Positions 1-6,023 of a DNA stretch of 6,023 nucleotides are shown here, in pieces (position 1 is the first letter of the stretch; each line of letters begins with the position of its first letter). The notes beneath the pieces are model-generated. The model did no database searches and had not been told where the DNA came from. It was given only the letters and a program-made list of their open reading frames with translations. The position numbers and the translations under genes are program-made. Source of the stretch: Verrucomicrobiales bacterium (GTDB lineage: Bacteria; Verrucomicrobiota; Verrucomicrobiia; Verrucomicrobiales; DEV007); contig SLGN01000482.1 of NCBI GenBank assembly GCA_007123695.1, positions 1 through 6,023 on the forward strand, written 5' to 3'.

Positions 1-1
1 G

Positions 2-793
2 GCCCGCCCCGCCGGCCTCGCCCCCAAGCTGCCGCGTCGGCCCGGACTGCGCGCGGTCGCCTTCGACCTCTACGGCACCCTGCTCGTCTCCGATGCGGGC
101 GGCGGCTCGCACGAAGCCGGTCCCGCCCCCGATCCCGAGGGGCTGCCGGGCCTGGGACACCGCCTGCGCGAGGGAATCTCGGCCCGCCACGCCGAGCTCC
201 GCCGCGGCGGGACCGTCCACCCCGAGATCGAGATCCGGGAAATCTGGGCCGAGGCGCTGGCCGCCGACGGGCGTCCCGTGCCTCCCCGCGACGAGCTCGA
301 GGCGCTCGTCCTCGCCCACGAATGCCGCGTCAACCCCGTGTGGTCCATGCCCGGCGCGGTGGAGGCGCTCGCCGCCCTGCGCGGCCGGGGCGTGCCTTTC
401 GGCATCGTCTCCAACGCCCAGTTCTACACCCTGCCGGTGATGGAGGCCGTCTTCGGCGCCGACCTCGACGCGCTCGGCTTCCACCCCGGGCTCCGCGTCT
501 TTTCCTACGAGGAAGGCGAAGGCAAGCCCTCGCCGCGGCTCTTCGCCGAATTCGTCCGCCGCGCCGCCGCGCTCGGGATCGAGCCCGACGGGATCCTCTA
601 CCTCGGCAACGACATGGAGAAGGACGTCGTCCCCGCCCGCGCCGCCGGCTTCTTCGCCGCCCTCTTTGCGGGGGACGCGAGGGCGCTGCGTCTCGGCGGA
701 CGCAGTCCCGAGGAAGCGGCCGACTGCGCCGACGCCGTCGTCACCGACCTGGCCCAGGTGGTCGGCTTGATGGAAACGGGTGCGGTCGGGTGA
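2..793 (+). CDS. HAD-superfamily hydrolase, 5'-truncated by the window edge
   Basis: The frame is open from base 2 to a TGA at 791-793 (263 codons visible), with no ATG or GTG before motif I, so the start lies upstream; HAD motif I normally sits near the N-terminus, so probably few residues are missing. Motifs, in visible residues: motif I FDLYGTL with nucleophile D22 and T26; motif II IVSN with S137; motif III lysine K175 in EGKPSP; motif IV GNDMEKD with D204 and D208. About 110 residues separate motifs I and II, fitting a C1-type helical cap (subfamily IA-like). Family knowledge: these enzymes are cytosolic, form an aspartyl intermediate and mostly hydrolyse phosphomonoesters. The residue two after the nucleophile, usually Asp in phosphatases, is Tyr here, as in 2-haloacid dehalogenases, but motif IV is of the acidic phosphatase type. 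The substrate cannot be told. It converges on the dacB-like gene. Confidence 0.9.
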   Translation, partial: ARPAGLAPKLPRRPGLRAVAFDLYGTLLVSDAGGGSHEAGPAPDPEGLPGLGHRLREGISARHAELRRGGTVHPEIEIREIWAEALAADGRPVPPRDELEALVLAHECRVNPVWSMPGAVEALAALRGRGVPFGIVSNAQFYTLPVMEAVFGADLDALGFHPGLRVFSYEEGEGKPSPRLFAEFVRRAAALGIEPDGILYLGNDMEKDVVPARAAGFFAALFAGDARALRLGGRSPEEAADCADAVVTDLAQVVGLMETGAVG

Positions 794-814
794 GCTTGCG
801 GAGCGGGCCGCGGC

Positions 815-2497
815 TCATCGGGGAAGCCCGTCCTCCGGGGCGTCTTCCGCGCCGTCCCCTTCCTCCGCGTCCGCCTCGGATTCGTCCGGGTCGCTGTCCT
901 GGGGCTCCTCTTTTTCCTCCGCGGCGGAGTCCTTTTCCGGCCCCTCGTCTTCTGCGGCCTCCTCGTCTTCCCCATCCTCCCCCCAGAGGCGCAGCGCTTG
1001 GAAGACGGCGCCCTGCAGCTCGCGGACGGCGGCGATCTTGGGGTAGTGGTTCGCCATCAGGGCGAAGGCGAGCCGGCCCGGCCCGTCCTCGACCAGACCG
1101 GTGTAGGTGCGCACCGACGACATCGCTCCCGCCTTGAAGCGGATGCCGACTTCCTCCAGAACGAGCAGCGACTCGACGTAGGCTTCGCCCGCCGGCCCCT
1201 CGGCGGCGAGCCGTTGGAGGCGGGCCAAGGTCTCGGGAGAGATGTGGTTGGCCCTCGCCAGGCCCGAGCCGTCGACCATGCGCAGGTCGGCCAGTTCGAG
1301 GCCGCGGCGGCGCCAATGCTCGCGGACCGCTTCGTCGGGGGCAATGCGGGTGCGCAGGCCGAGAGTGCGGAAAAGGCACTCGGTCTCGTGGTTGTCGGAC
1401 GTTTCGTGGATGCTCGCGACGATCTCCAGCAGGGGAGCGGAGCGGTGCAGCAGGATCTCGTCGGAGATCGCCGGGACCGGTTCGCCCGCGAGGAAAAGTT
1501 CGCCCGCGCCGAAGGATTCTCCCTCCACTTGGATGCCGGCGGCGACGAGGGCCGCGCGCAGATGGTGGGCGGCGAAACGCTCGGGATCGGGGATGGCCCC
1601 CACGACCTCGAGTTCGCCCCCCAGCGGCACCGTGCCGCGAAGGTGCATCACCGCAGCCCGCTCGCCGCCGTAGATCACGACGCCGTCGCCGCTGTCTTCC
1701 GCCGCCGTGGTCGTCTCGTTCCACCAGGCGACGCCGGGGACTTCGGGGAAGGTCCCCATCAGCACGGCCGCCTCGCCGACCTTCTCGCCGGGCGAAAAGA
1801 CGGCGGTGAAGCGGTTGTGACCGAGGTTCAGCCCGGATACGGGACTGCCGTAACCGTTGCCGATGTCTCCCCAGTCCCAGAAATCGGGAAACGGCGAACC
1901 CTCGAAATGGCGTCCGTCGCCGACGACCCGGCCCGGCACCGACTGCACCCCGGCTTCGGCGAGCCGCTGCGCCCACGAGGCGAGGTCGGCGGGCGAGAGC
2001 GTCGGATCGCCGCCGCCGAGCAGCACCAGGTCGGCGGGCGGTTTGGCCGCGGCGCCCGGTTCGGCTTCGCCGGGTTCGCTGGTCCCGAGACGGGTCTCGA
2101 AGGTGAAGTCGGGGCCCAGCAGCTCCAGCGCTGTGGCCGTCGTCACCGTCTTCAACACCGAGGCGGGAATCTGCGCGGCGCGTCCGTTTCGTTCGAAGAG
2201 GATCTCGCCGTCGGGCCCGACCAGGCAGAAGCCGATCGCGGCGCCCTCGAAGTCCTCGTTCCCCTCGATCACGGCAAACACTTCCTCCAGCGCGGCGACG
2301 ACGGGGTGGGGCGGCTCGGGCGCGGGGGGCTCGGGCGCGTCAAGCTCCGGCTTTGCCTCGTCTCGGTCAGCGGCAGCGGCAGCGGCTTCGCTGTGCCGCC
2401 GCTCGGAGGAGCCAAGCCGGGAAACCACAAAGGCCAGCAGCGCGACGGCGACGGCAAGCAGGCACGAGAGCAGGGCGATGGCGATGTTTTTCCACAT
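815..2497 (-). CDS. dacB: D-alanyl-D-alanine carboxypeptidase/endopeptidase, DacB (PBP4, peptidase S13) family
   Basis: Predicted periplasmic serine peptidase that trims or cleaves D-Ala cross-links in peptidoglycan. From the ATG at 2497 it has 560 residues: membrane anchor/signal about 5-25 (MWKNIAIALLS onward), an Ala/Glu/Pro-rich linker to about 65, then the catalytic domain. SxxK is S113-V-L-K116; SxN is S367-D-N369; the DGSGL signature is 409-413; the third motif is K455-A-G457 instead of KTG. The 254-residue gap from SxxK to SxN fits the inserted domain typical of DacB, and GSPVSGLNLGHN is typical of the family. Residues 504-560 form a tail with about half Asp/Glu, absent from E. coli DacB, which partly explains the extra length. 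Start choice: the frame opens at a GTG at 2560 with GGGAG nine bases upstream, but the 21 extra codons use T-ending triplets unlike the gene, and the ATG places the hydrophobic segment at the terminus. The ATG itself has no visible Shine-Dalgarno, so the GTG stays possible. It is divergent from the ligase-like gene. Confidence 0.92.
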   Translation of the reverse strand: MWKNIAIALLSCLLAVAVALLAFVVSRLGSSERRHSEAAAAAADRDEAKPELDAPEPPAPEPPHPVVAALEEVFAVIEGNEDFEGAAIGFCLVGPDGEILFERNGRAAQIPASVLKTVTTATALELLGPDFTFETRLGTSEPGEAEPGAAAKPPADLVLLGGGDPTLSPADLASWAQRLAEAGVQSVPGRVVGDGRHFEGSPFPDFWDWGDIGNGYGSPVSGLNLGHNRFTAVFSPGEKVGEAAVLMGTFPEVPGVAWWNETTTAAEDSGDGVVIYGGERAAVMHLRGTVPLGGELEVVGAIPDPERFAAHHLRAALVAAGIQVEGESFGAGELFLAGEPVPAISDEILLHRSAPLLEIVASIHETSDNHETECLFRTLGLRTRIAPDEAVREHWRRRGLELADLRMVDGSGLARANHISPETLARLQRLAAEGPAGEAYVESLLVLEEVGIRFKAGAMSSVRTYTGLVEDGPGRLAFALMANHYPKIAAVRELQGAVFQALRLWGEDGEDEEAAEDEGPEKDSAAEEKEEPQDSDPDESEADAEEGDGAEDAPEDGLPR

Positions 2498-2602
2498 GGC
2501 GCGAAAGTCGGGGCGGGGGCGGCACCGGAGGACGAGATCCGGAAGCGGAGAAGAAACCACGCCCCGGCGCTCCCGTCCATCGCGACTCGGGACTGGACGA
2601 AA

Positions 2603-2632
2603 AGTAGATGCTTTGGGAAAATTGAATTTCAG
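2603..2632 (-). promoter_or_regulatory. Candidate promoter for the dacB-like gene
   Basis: On the minus strand, CTGAAA (2632-2627; 4 of 6 to TTGACA) and TCTACT (2608-2603; 4 of 6 to TATAAT) are separated by 18 bases. Transcription would begin near 2596, leaving about 36 bases to the alternative GTG (2560) or about 99 to the preferred ATG (2497). The match is weak, and the AT-rich setting makes chance matches likely; position is the main support. Confidence 0.25.
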
Positions 2633-2649
2633 TTTTTCTAAAAATCATG

Positions 2650-2655
2650 CATAAT
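2650..2655 (+). promoter_or_regulatory. Candidate -10 box for the ligase-like gene
   Basis: CATAAT matches TATAAT at 5 of 6 positions and lies 32 bases before the ATG at 2688, giving a leader of about 26 bases. No good -35 hexamer lies 16-18 bases upstream (17-base spacing gives TTTCAG); TTGAAT at 2622-2627 is too far away at 22 bases. The A/T-rich stretch upstream may compensate. Only the -10 is supported. Confidence 0.35.
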
Positions 2656-2687
2656 CTTGCTGGCTCTTGCCGCTAGGGCCGGGATCG

Positions 2688-4835
2688 ATGAAGGAAATTT
2701 GGAAAAACGTGGTTCTCGGAATCTTTCTGGGTGGGCTTGTCCTGGCCGGATTGCTGGGGACGTCCACGTCGATGACCTTCGTCTGGCCGGCCTACGGCGT
2801 GATCGCTCTGGCCGGGGTCCTCTCGGCGGGGCTGCTGTTCCGGAAGGCGGGCCATTCCCTGCCGGCGACGACGGCGGTGTGCGGCTTCGTTGCGCTGGTG
2901 GTGCTGGGGGCGCTCGCGTGGCGTTCTCCGGTCGGCTATCTGGCGCGGTCCGACCTCGCGCTCGGCGCGGCGGCCTTTCTCGTCTACGGGCTTTTCCTCG
3001 CTCTGCTCGACTCGGCGAAGGCTCGCCACCGCTTCACCGAGGCGCTGGCGCTGCTCGTCGTCGCCAATCTCGGATTCGCGCTTCTGCAAAAGGCGGTCCA
3101 ACCCACTCTCTGGATCGTGCCGGGCTACGAGCGCACCTTCACGGACCGGGTCGGCGGGCTCTTCAACCACCCCGACCACTTCGCCGCCTTTCTCGCGATG
3201 CTGGCGCCGTTGTGGACGGCGCTGGCGGTGCTGGGACGTCGGCCCTTCGCCGTCCGCGTGGGCTTCGCCACGCTCGCCGCAGCGTCCGCGCTCGTCGCTC
3301 TCGCCAGCGGCGGTCTCGCGGCGGCGCCGGGCTTGCTCGGGGGCTTCGCCGTTCTCGCCGCCGTCGCCGCCCTTCTGCTGCGCCACCGCCTCGGCGCGGG
3401 GCAGCGGAGAAAGGTCCTGCGGGGCGCGGTCGCGGTGCTGGGCCCCGCCGCCCTGCTCTGCCTGCTCTGCTCGGGACCGCTGGGGCGGGCCATCGACCGG
3501 GATCTGCTGAGCCGGGCGGGCGCGCCGAATCTGCCTCTGGTGTGGCAGGCCGGCTGGCGGCAGTTCGCCGAGTCGCCGCTGCTCGGCACCGGCAGCCGCA
3601 CCTACGAGATCCATGCGCGCCTCCACCGCCACGAAGCCCTCGCCGCCGACTCCGAGCCGGAATTCGCGCACAACGAGTATCTCCAGACGCTGGGCGACTA
3701 CGGATTGCTCGGATTCGCGGCGCTGCTCGCGGCGCTCGCGGCGCACTTCGTCGCAGGGCTCCGCTTCGTCGGCGCCTATGCGTGCTTTGGAAGCGGGGTC
3801 GGCAGTCTCCTGCCCCGGTCCGACCACCTTGCGCTGACGGTCGGCGCGCTCGCCTCGCTCGGCGCGCTCGCCGGCCTTTCGGCCTTCGACTTCCTCCTGC
3901 ACCTGCCGATTTTCGCTCTCGCGGCGGCCGGGCTGCTTGCCGCCCTGGCCGTGCCCGACCCGATGGCCGACGCGCTGAAACCGGCCGATCCCGAAGGGCT
4001 CCTGCCCGTGCCGGTTCCGCTGCTTGCGAAACGGGCTCTCGTCTTCGGCGCGGCTTTGCCCCTGCTGCTGCTCGCGACGGTGTTCGCCCGCAGCGAATAC
4101 CATTACGAGATGGCGAAGCTCGCCTTCGAGGTCGAGCCCCACGGCTACCGGCACCACCGCCATCTCCGGGCCGCCCGCGCCCTCGACGGGAGCAATCCGT
4201 GGATTTTCGCCCTCGGCGGGCATGCGCAGGTGGCCTCGCTGCGTCCCGACATGGCCGAGCCCGAGCGGCGGCAGGCGCTGCAGCAGGCGGCGGAGCAGTT
4301 CGAGCGGGCCCGGCGGCTCCATCCCCGCGATCCCTTCGCGGCGGTGGGGCACGCCGCCGTGCTGGAGGCGCTGGGCCGCCCGCAGGAGGCTCTGGCGCGT
4401 CTCCGCGAGGCCCGAGAATCGGCTCCTTTCCACGGAAACCTCATCCTCGCCGAAGCCGAACACCATCTGCGCAACGGGCGCGTGATCGAGTCGGAAGACG
4501 CCTACCGCGCCGCCATGAACGCCCGCGCCTACCGCGATACGGGGGCGGCCCAGCGGGGGCTGCGCACTCTCACGGAGTGGAAGCTCATCGCCGAGAGCCG
4601 GGGCATCGACTGGCGGATCCCGCCCGATCCCGTGGAGTCCGAACCGCTCGTCGCCGGCACGGGGAAACGCGGCCCCACGGAACGCCGCCCGACGGAGGCG
4701 ACGGTTGAGACGGTCGCGCCTGCGGGCCGGAGCGAGGCGCAAGAATCCGAGGAGGCCCTCGAGGCGCCCGAGGCGCCCGAGCAGCTTCCGCCAGCGGGCG
4801 GAGTCGGGGATGGCGCCGCCTTTTCCGGGCGATGA
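2688..4835 (+). CDS. O-antigen ligase family (Wzy_C) membrane protein with C-terminal TPR-like region
   Basis: A 715-residue inner-membrane protein. The first half is a run of hydrophobic segments beginning at residue 8. Wzy_C hallmarks are present: FNHPDHFAAFL at 159-169 (family pattern N-x-N/D-H-x-A-x-x-L), a periplasmic loop with W-x-x-F-A-E-S-P-L-L-G-T-G-S-R ending at R304, then H328-N-E-Y-L-Q333 and GDYGLLG. Further membrane segments run to about residue 470. The remainder is soluble, with helical repeats resembling TPRs at about 500-620 (pairs such as AAEQFERARRLHPRDPFAA and AVLEALGRPQEALARLREA), then an Ala/Glu/Pro-rich tail. Family members use lipid-linked glycans, either ligating O-antigen to lipid A-core, polymerising repeat units or glycosylating proteins; sequence alone does not say which, and no glycosyltransferase or flippase gene is nearby. 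The ATG at 2688 is preferred because AGGG at 2675-2678 is nine bases upstream; an in-frame TTG at 2667 adds seven unlikely residues. Confidence 0.88.
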   Translation: MKEIWKNVVLGIFLGGLVLAGLLGTSTSMTFVWPAYGVIALAGVLSAGLLFRKAGHSLPATTAVCGFVALVVLGALAWRSPVGYLARSDLALGAAAFLVYGLFLALLDSAKARHRFTEALALLVVANLGFALLQKAVQPTLWIVPGYERTFTDRVGGLFNHPDHFAAFLAMLAPLWTALAVLGRRPFAVRVGFATLAAASALVALASGGLAAAPGLLGGFAVLAAVAALLLRHRLGAGQRRKVLRGAVAVLGPAALLCLLCSGPLGRAIDRDLLSRAGAPNLPLVWQAGWRQFAESPLLGTGSRTYEIHARLHRHEALAADSEPEFAHNEYLQTLGDYGLLGFAALLAALAAHFVAGLRFVGAYACFGSGVGSLLPRSDHLALTVGALASLGALAGLSAFDFLLHLPIFALAAAGLLAALAVPDPMADALKPADPEGLLPVPVPLLAKRALVFGAALPLLLLATVFARSEYHYEMAKLAFEVEPHGYRHHRHLRAARALDGSNPWIFALGGHAQVASLRPDMAEPERRQALQQAAEQFERARRLHPRDPFAAVGHAAVLEALGRPQEALARLREARESAPFHGNLILAEAEHHLRNGRVIESEDAYRAAMNARAYRDTGAAQRGLRTLTEWKLIAESRGIDWRIPPDPVESEPLVAGTGKRGPTERRPTEATVETVAPAGRSEAQESEEALEAPEAPEQLPPAGGVGDGAAFSGR

Positions 4836-4904
4836 AGTTCCCCGCGAAGCGACCGGATTTCCCGGCCGGAACACAAACCATGATGTGCATTCCCCATCGC
4901 GGTC

Positions 4905-4910
4905 TATACT
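4905..4910 (+). promoter_or_regulatory. Candidate -10 box before the MoxR-like gene
   Basis: TATACT matches TATAAT at 5 of 6 positions in an otherwise GC-rich spacer. It ends 26 bases before the ATG at 4937. There is no convincing -35: ATGATG at 4880-4885 matches 3 of 6 with a 19-base spacer. If it is used, the leader would be about 20 bases and the MoxR-like gene would have its own promoter instead of depending only on read-through from the ligase-like gene, 101 bases upstream. Confidence 0.4.
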
Positions 4911-4921
4911 AGGACGCGCCG

Positions 4922-4931
4922 TCGGCGCCGA
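4922..4931. repeat. 10-base perfect palindrome between candidate -10 and moxR-like start
   Basis: TCGGCGCCGA is self-complementary and lies five bases before the ATG, just downstream of the predicted transcription start. It could be a small operator, or part of a structure near the ribosome-binding region. At this base composition a given position has roughly a 1 in 500 chance of such a palindrome, so chance is a real explanation. Confidence 0.25.
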
Positions 4932-4936
4932 ATTCC

Positions 4937-5929
4937 ATGCCGAACATCGATACTGAAAAACTCGCCGAAGAAATCCGCAAGCAGGGCGTCTGGACCGAGG
5001 CGGTCAAGGAGGAGATGGCCCGGGTCGTCGTCGGCCAGGGAGACCTCATCGACCGTCTCCTCGTCGGCCTGCTCACCAACGGCCACGTGCTCCTCGAAGG
5101 CGTGCCGGGACTGGCCAAGACCCTGACGGTGAACACCCTCGCGGGAGCGCTGGCGGCGCAGTTCCAGCGCATCCAGTTCACCCCCGACCTGCTTCCCGCC
5201 GATCTCGTCGGCACTCTGATCTTCAATCCCGGCACCAACGAGTTCACTCCGAAGCTGGGCCCCGTCTTCTCCAACCTCGTCCTCGCCGACGAGATCAACC
5301 GGGCCCCGGCCAAAGTGCAGAGCGCCCTGCTCGAGGCGATGCAGGAGCGGCAGGTCACCATCGGCGACACCACCTACCGCCTGCCCGATCCCTTTCTCGT
5401 GCTCGCGACGCAGAACCCCATCGACCAGGAGGGCACCTACCAGCTGCCCGAGGCGCAGCTCGACCGCTTTCTCTTCAAAGTCCACGTCGACTATCCGAGC
5501 ATCGAAGAAGAGCGCATCATCCTCGACCGCATGGCGACCTCCGCGCCGAAGCTGAAGGCCCGCGCCATCGTCGATCCCGAGACCGTCGTGGCGAGCCGCG
5601 AGCTGGTGAACTACATCTACGTGGACGACGGGGTGAAGGATTTCATCGTGCGCCTCGTCCACGCGACCCGCTACCCCGGCGAGATCGACCCGGCCCTGCA
5701 GCCGCTCGTCCGCGCCGGAGCCTCGCCCCGCGGCACCATCAACCTGACGCTCGCGGCGAAGGCGAACGCCTTTCTGAAGGGCCGCGGCTACGTCGTGCCG
5801 CAGGACGTGAAGGATCTCGTCTACGACATCCTGCGCCACCGCATCCTGCTCAGCTACGAGGCCGAGGCCGAGGAGATCACGAGCGAGCAGATCATCGCCA
5901 CGATCCTCGACCGCATGCCGGTGCCCTGA
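4937..5929 (+). CDS. MoxR-family AAA+ ATPase
   Basis: A complete 330-residue protein of normal family length. ATPase elements in order: an N-terminal helical part with VVVGQ (30-34); Walker A G55-V-P-G-L-A-K61-T62, the GxPGxAKT form typical of MoxR; Walker B LVLAD118-E119-INRAP; sensor 1 N160 in LATQNP; arginine finger R177 in LDRFLFK; sensor 2 R265 in GASPRGT; then the C-terminal lid. All catalytic residues are present. Family knowledge: MoxR ATPases are cytosolic chaperone-like machines that mature or activate partner complexes, usually with DUF58 and von Willebrand factor A (VWA) domain proteins encoded just downstream. No such partner can be recognised in the remaining 94 bases. The ATG at 4937 opens the frame, but the 16 bases before it lack a Shine-Dalgarno-like purine run (AGGA at 4911-4914 is 22 bases away), so initiation may be weak or independent of that signal. 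The exact subfamily and substrate are unknown. Confidence 0.95.
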   Translation: MPNIDTEKLAEEIRKQGVWTEAVKEEMARVVVGQGDLIDRLLVGLLTNGHVLLEGVPGLAKTLTVNTLAGALAAQFQRIQFTPDLLPADLVGTLIFNPGTNEFTPKLGPVFSNLVLADEINRAPAKVQSALLEAMQERQVTIGDTTYRLPDPFLVLATQNPIDQEGTYQLPEAQLDRFLFKVHVDYPSIEEERIILDRMATSAPKLKARAIVDPETVVASRELVNYIYVDDGVKDFIVRLVHATRYPGEIDPALQPLVRAGASPRGTINLTLAAKANAFLKGRGYVVPQDVKDLVYDILRHRILLSYEAEAEEITSEQIIATILDRMPVP

Positions 5930-6002
5930 TTTCGCCGAACTTCCCGAGCTCTGTCCGGTGGTGGCGTCGCTGCGCTCCTCAATTATCGGCTCCAGGCTGG
6001 GA

Positions 6003-6023
6003 AGCCTCCGGCAGGGGTCGAAC
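6003..6023 (-). tRNA. Possible 3' end of a tRNA gene cut by the window edge
   Basis: Read on the minus strand from 6023, the sequence is G, then TTCGACC (a good T-loop with the T-T-C-R-A pattern), then CCTGC (T-stem 3' half), then CGGAGGC (a seven-base acceptor 3' half ending at 6004), and T as discriminator. No CCA follows. The pairing halves (T-stem 5' GCAGG, acceptor 5' GCCTCCG) would lie beyond the window, so nothing is confirmed. A chance resemblance is equally possible. Confidence 0.2.

Larger units (their letters stand above)
2498..2687. promoter_or_regulatory. Divergent intergenic region with AT-rich core
   Basis: This spacer separates the outward-facing dacB-like and ligase-like genes. 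Bases 2601-2660 are 43 A/T of 60, against roughly 30% A/T around them. Such a sharp drop in GC between divergent starts is where both promoters are expected. It includes short A and T tracts (for example 2633-2644) that could act as UP elements or bend the DNA. I see no clear operator palindrome and no RNA structure. Confidence 0.6.

Noticed and set aside
801..816. Possible terminator hairpin between the convergent HAD and dacB-like genes
   Set aside because: Only four base pairs (GAGC/GCTC) form before a mismatch, and no T-run follows on either strand.
2462..2497. Lipobox-like Leu-Leu-Ser-Cys near the DacB N-terminus
   Set aside because: The Cys is residue 12, too early for a normal lipoprotein signal, and the hydrophobic stretch continues for about 13 residues after it; a membrane anchor or signal peptide fits better.
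998..2641. 547-codon plus-strand open frame antisense to the dacB-like gene
   Set aside because: Its codons are the mirror of a high-GC gene. The minus-strand product has all S13 motifs, while this translation is Gly/Arg-rich with no recognisable domain.
4761..4778. Two tandem copies of GAGGCGCCC in the tail of the ligase-like gene
   Set aside because: It is a short in-frame repeat coding Glu-Ala-Pro within a low-complexity tail, with no sign of a mobile or regulatory element.
2673..4874. 733-codon minus-strand open frame covering the whole ligase-like gene
   Set aside because: Long antisense frames are expected in very GC-rich DNA. The translation is Arg/Glu/Gln-rich and featureless, while the plus strand encodes membrane segments and Wzy_C motifs.
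4904..5839. 311-codon minus-strand open frame over the MoxR-like gene
   Set aside because: It is a shadow of an unmistakable AAA+ ATPase on the plus strand, with no motif of its own.
5994..6007. Hairpin AGGCT-GGGA-AGCCT downstream of the MoxR-like gene
   Set aside because: A five-base-pair stem with no following T-run is too weak to call a terminator for either strand.
5958..6023. Open frame from GTG at 5958 to the window edge as the start of a downstream gene
   Set aside because: Only 22 codons are visible. There is no Shine-Dalgarno, no resemblance to a DUF58 N-terminus, and it contains the AT-rich AATTATC. It cannot be supported without more sequence.

Overview
The window is one stretch of very GC-rich bacterial chromosome (about 70% G+C by eye, GC-rich third codon positions) with four protein genes and little spacer. 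A periplasmic DacB-type peptidoglycan hydrolase and an O-antigen ligase/polymerase-type membrane protein point to a Gram-negative organism. The gene mix would suit the Verrucomicrobia/Planctomycetes group or a high-GC proteobacterium, but no phylogenetic marker is present and the taxon stays open.

Layout: (1) 2-793, plus strand, the 3' part of a HAD-superfamily hydrolase gene whose start lies just outside the window. (2) 815-2497, minus strand, a DacB/PBP4-like D-Ala-D-Ala carboxypeptidase/endopeptidase with an N-terminal membrane anchor, an unusual KAG in place of the KTG motif and a very acidic C-terminal tail; it converges on the HAD gene with 21 bases between the stops. (3) 2498-2687, a divergent spacer with a strikingly AT-rich core, which should hold the promoters for dacB and for the gene on its right. 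(4) 2688-4835, plus strand, an O-antigen ligase family (Wzy_C) membrane protein with a C-terminal TPR-like region. (5) 4836-4936, a short spacer with a TATACT hexamer and a 10-base palindrome. (6) 4937-5929, plus strand, a complete MoxR-family AAA+ ATPase. (7) 5930-6023, 94 bases without a recognisable gene; the last 20 could be the T-arm and acceptor 3' half of a tRNA on the minus strand, but the window ends before this can be tested.

Genes 2 and 4 are divergent and both act on the cell envelope (peptidoglycan trimming; polysaccharide or glycan transfer). MoxR ATPases are chaperone-like and often also serve envelope or surface functions, so a loose cell-surface theme is possible, but only the divergent pair shares a regulatory region. 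I see no mobile element, CRISPR array, rRNA or phage signature and no convincing new system. The points most worth a second look are the KAG motif and acidic tail of DacB, the Asp-to-Tyr change in HAD motif I, and the unresolved right edge.
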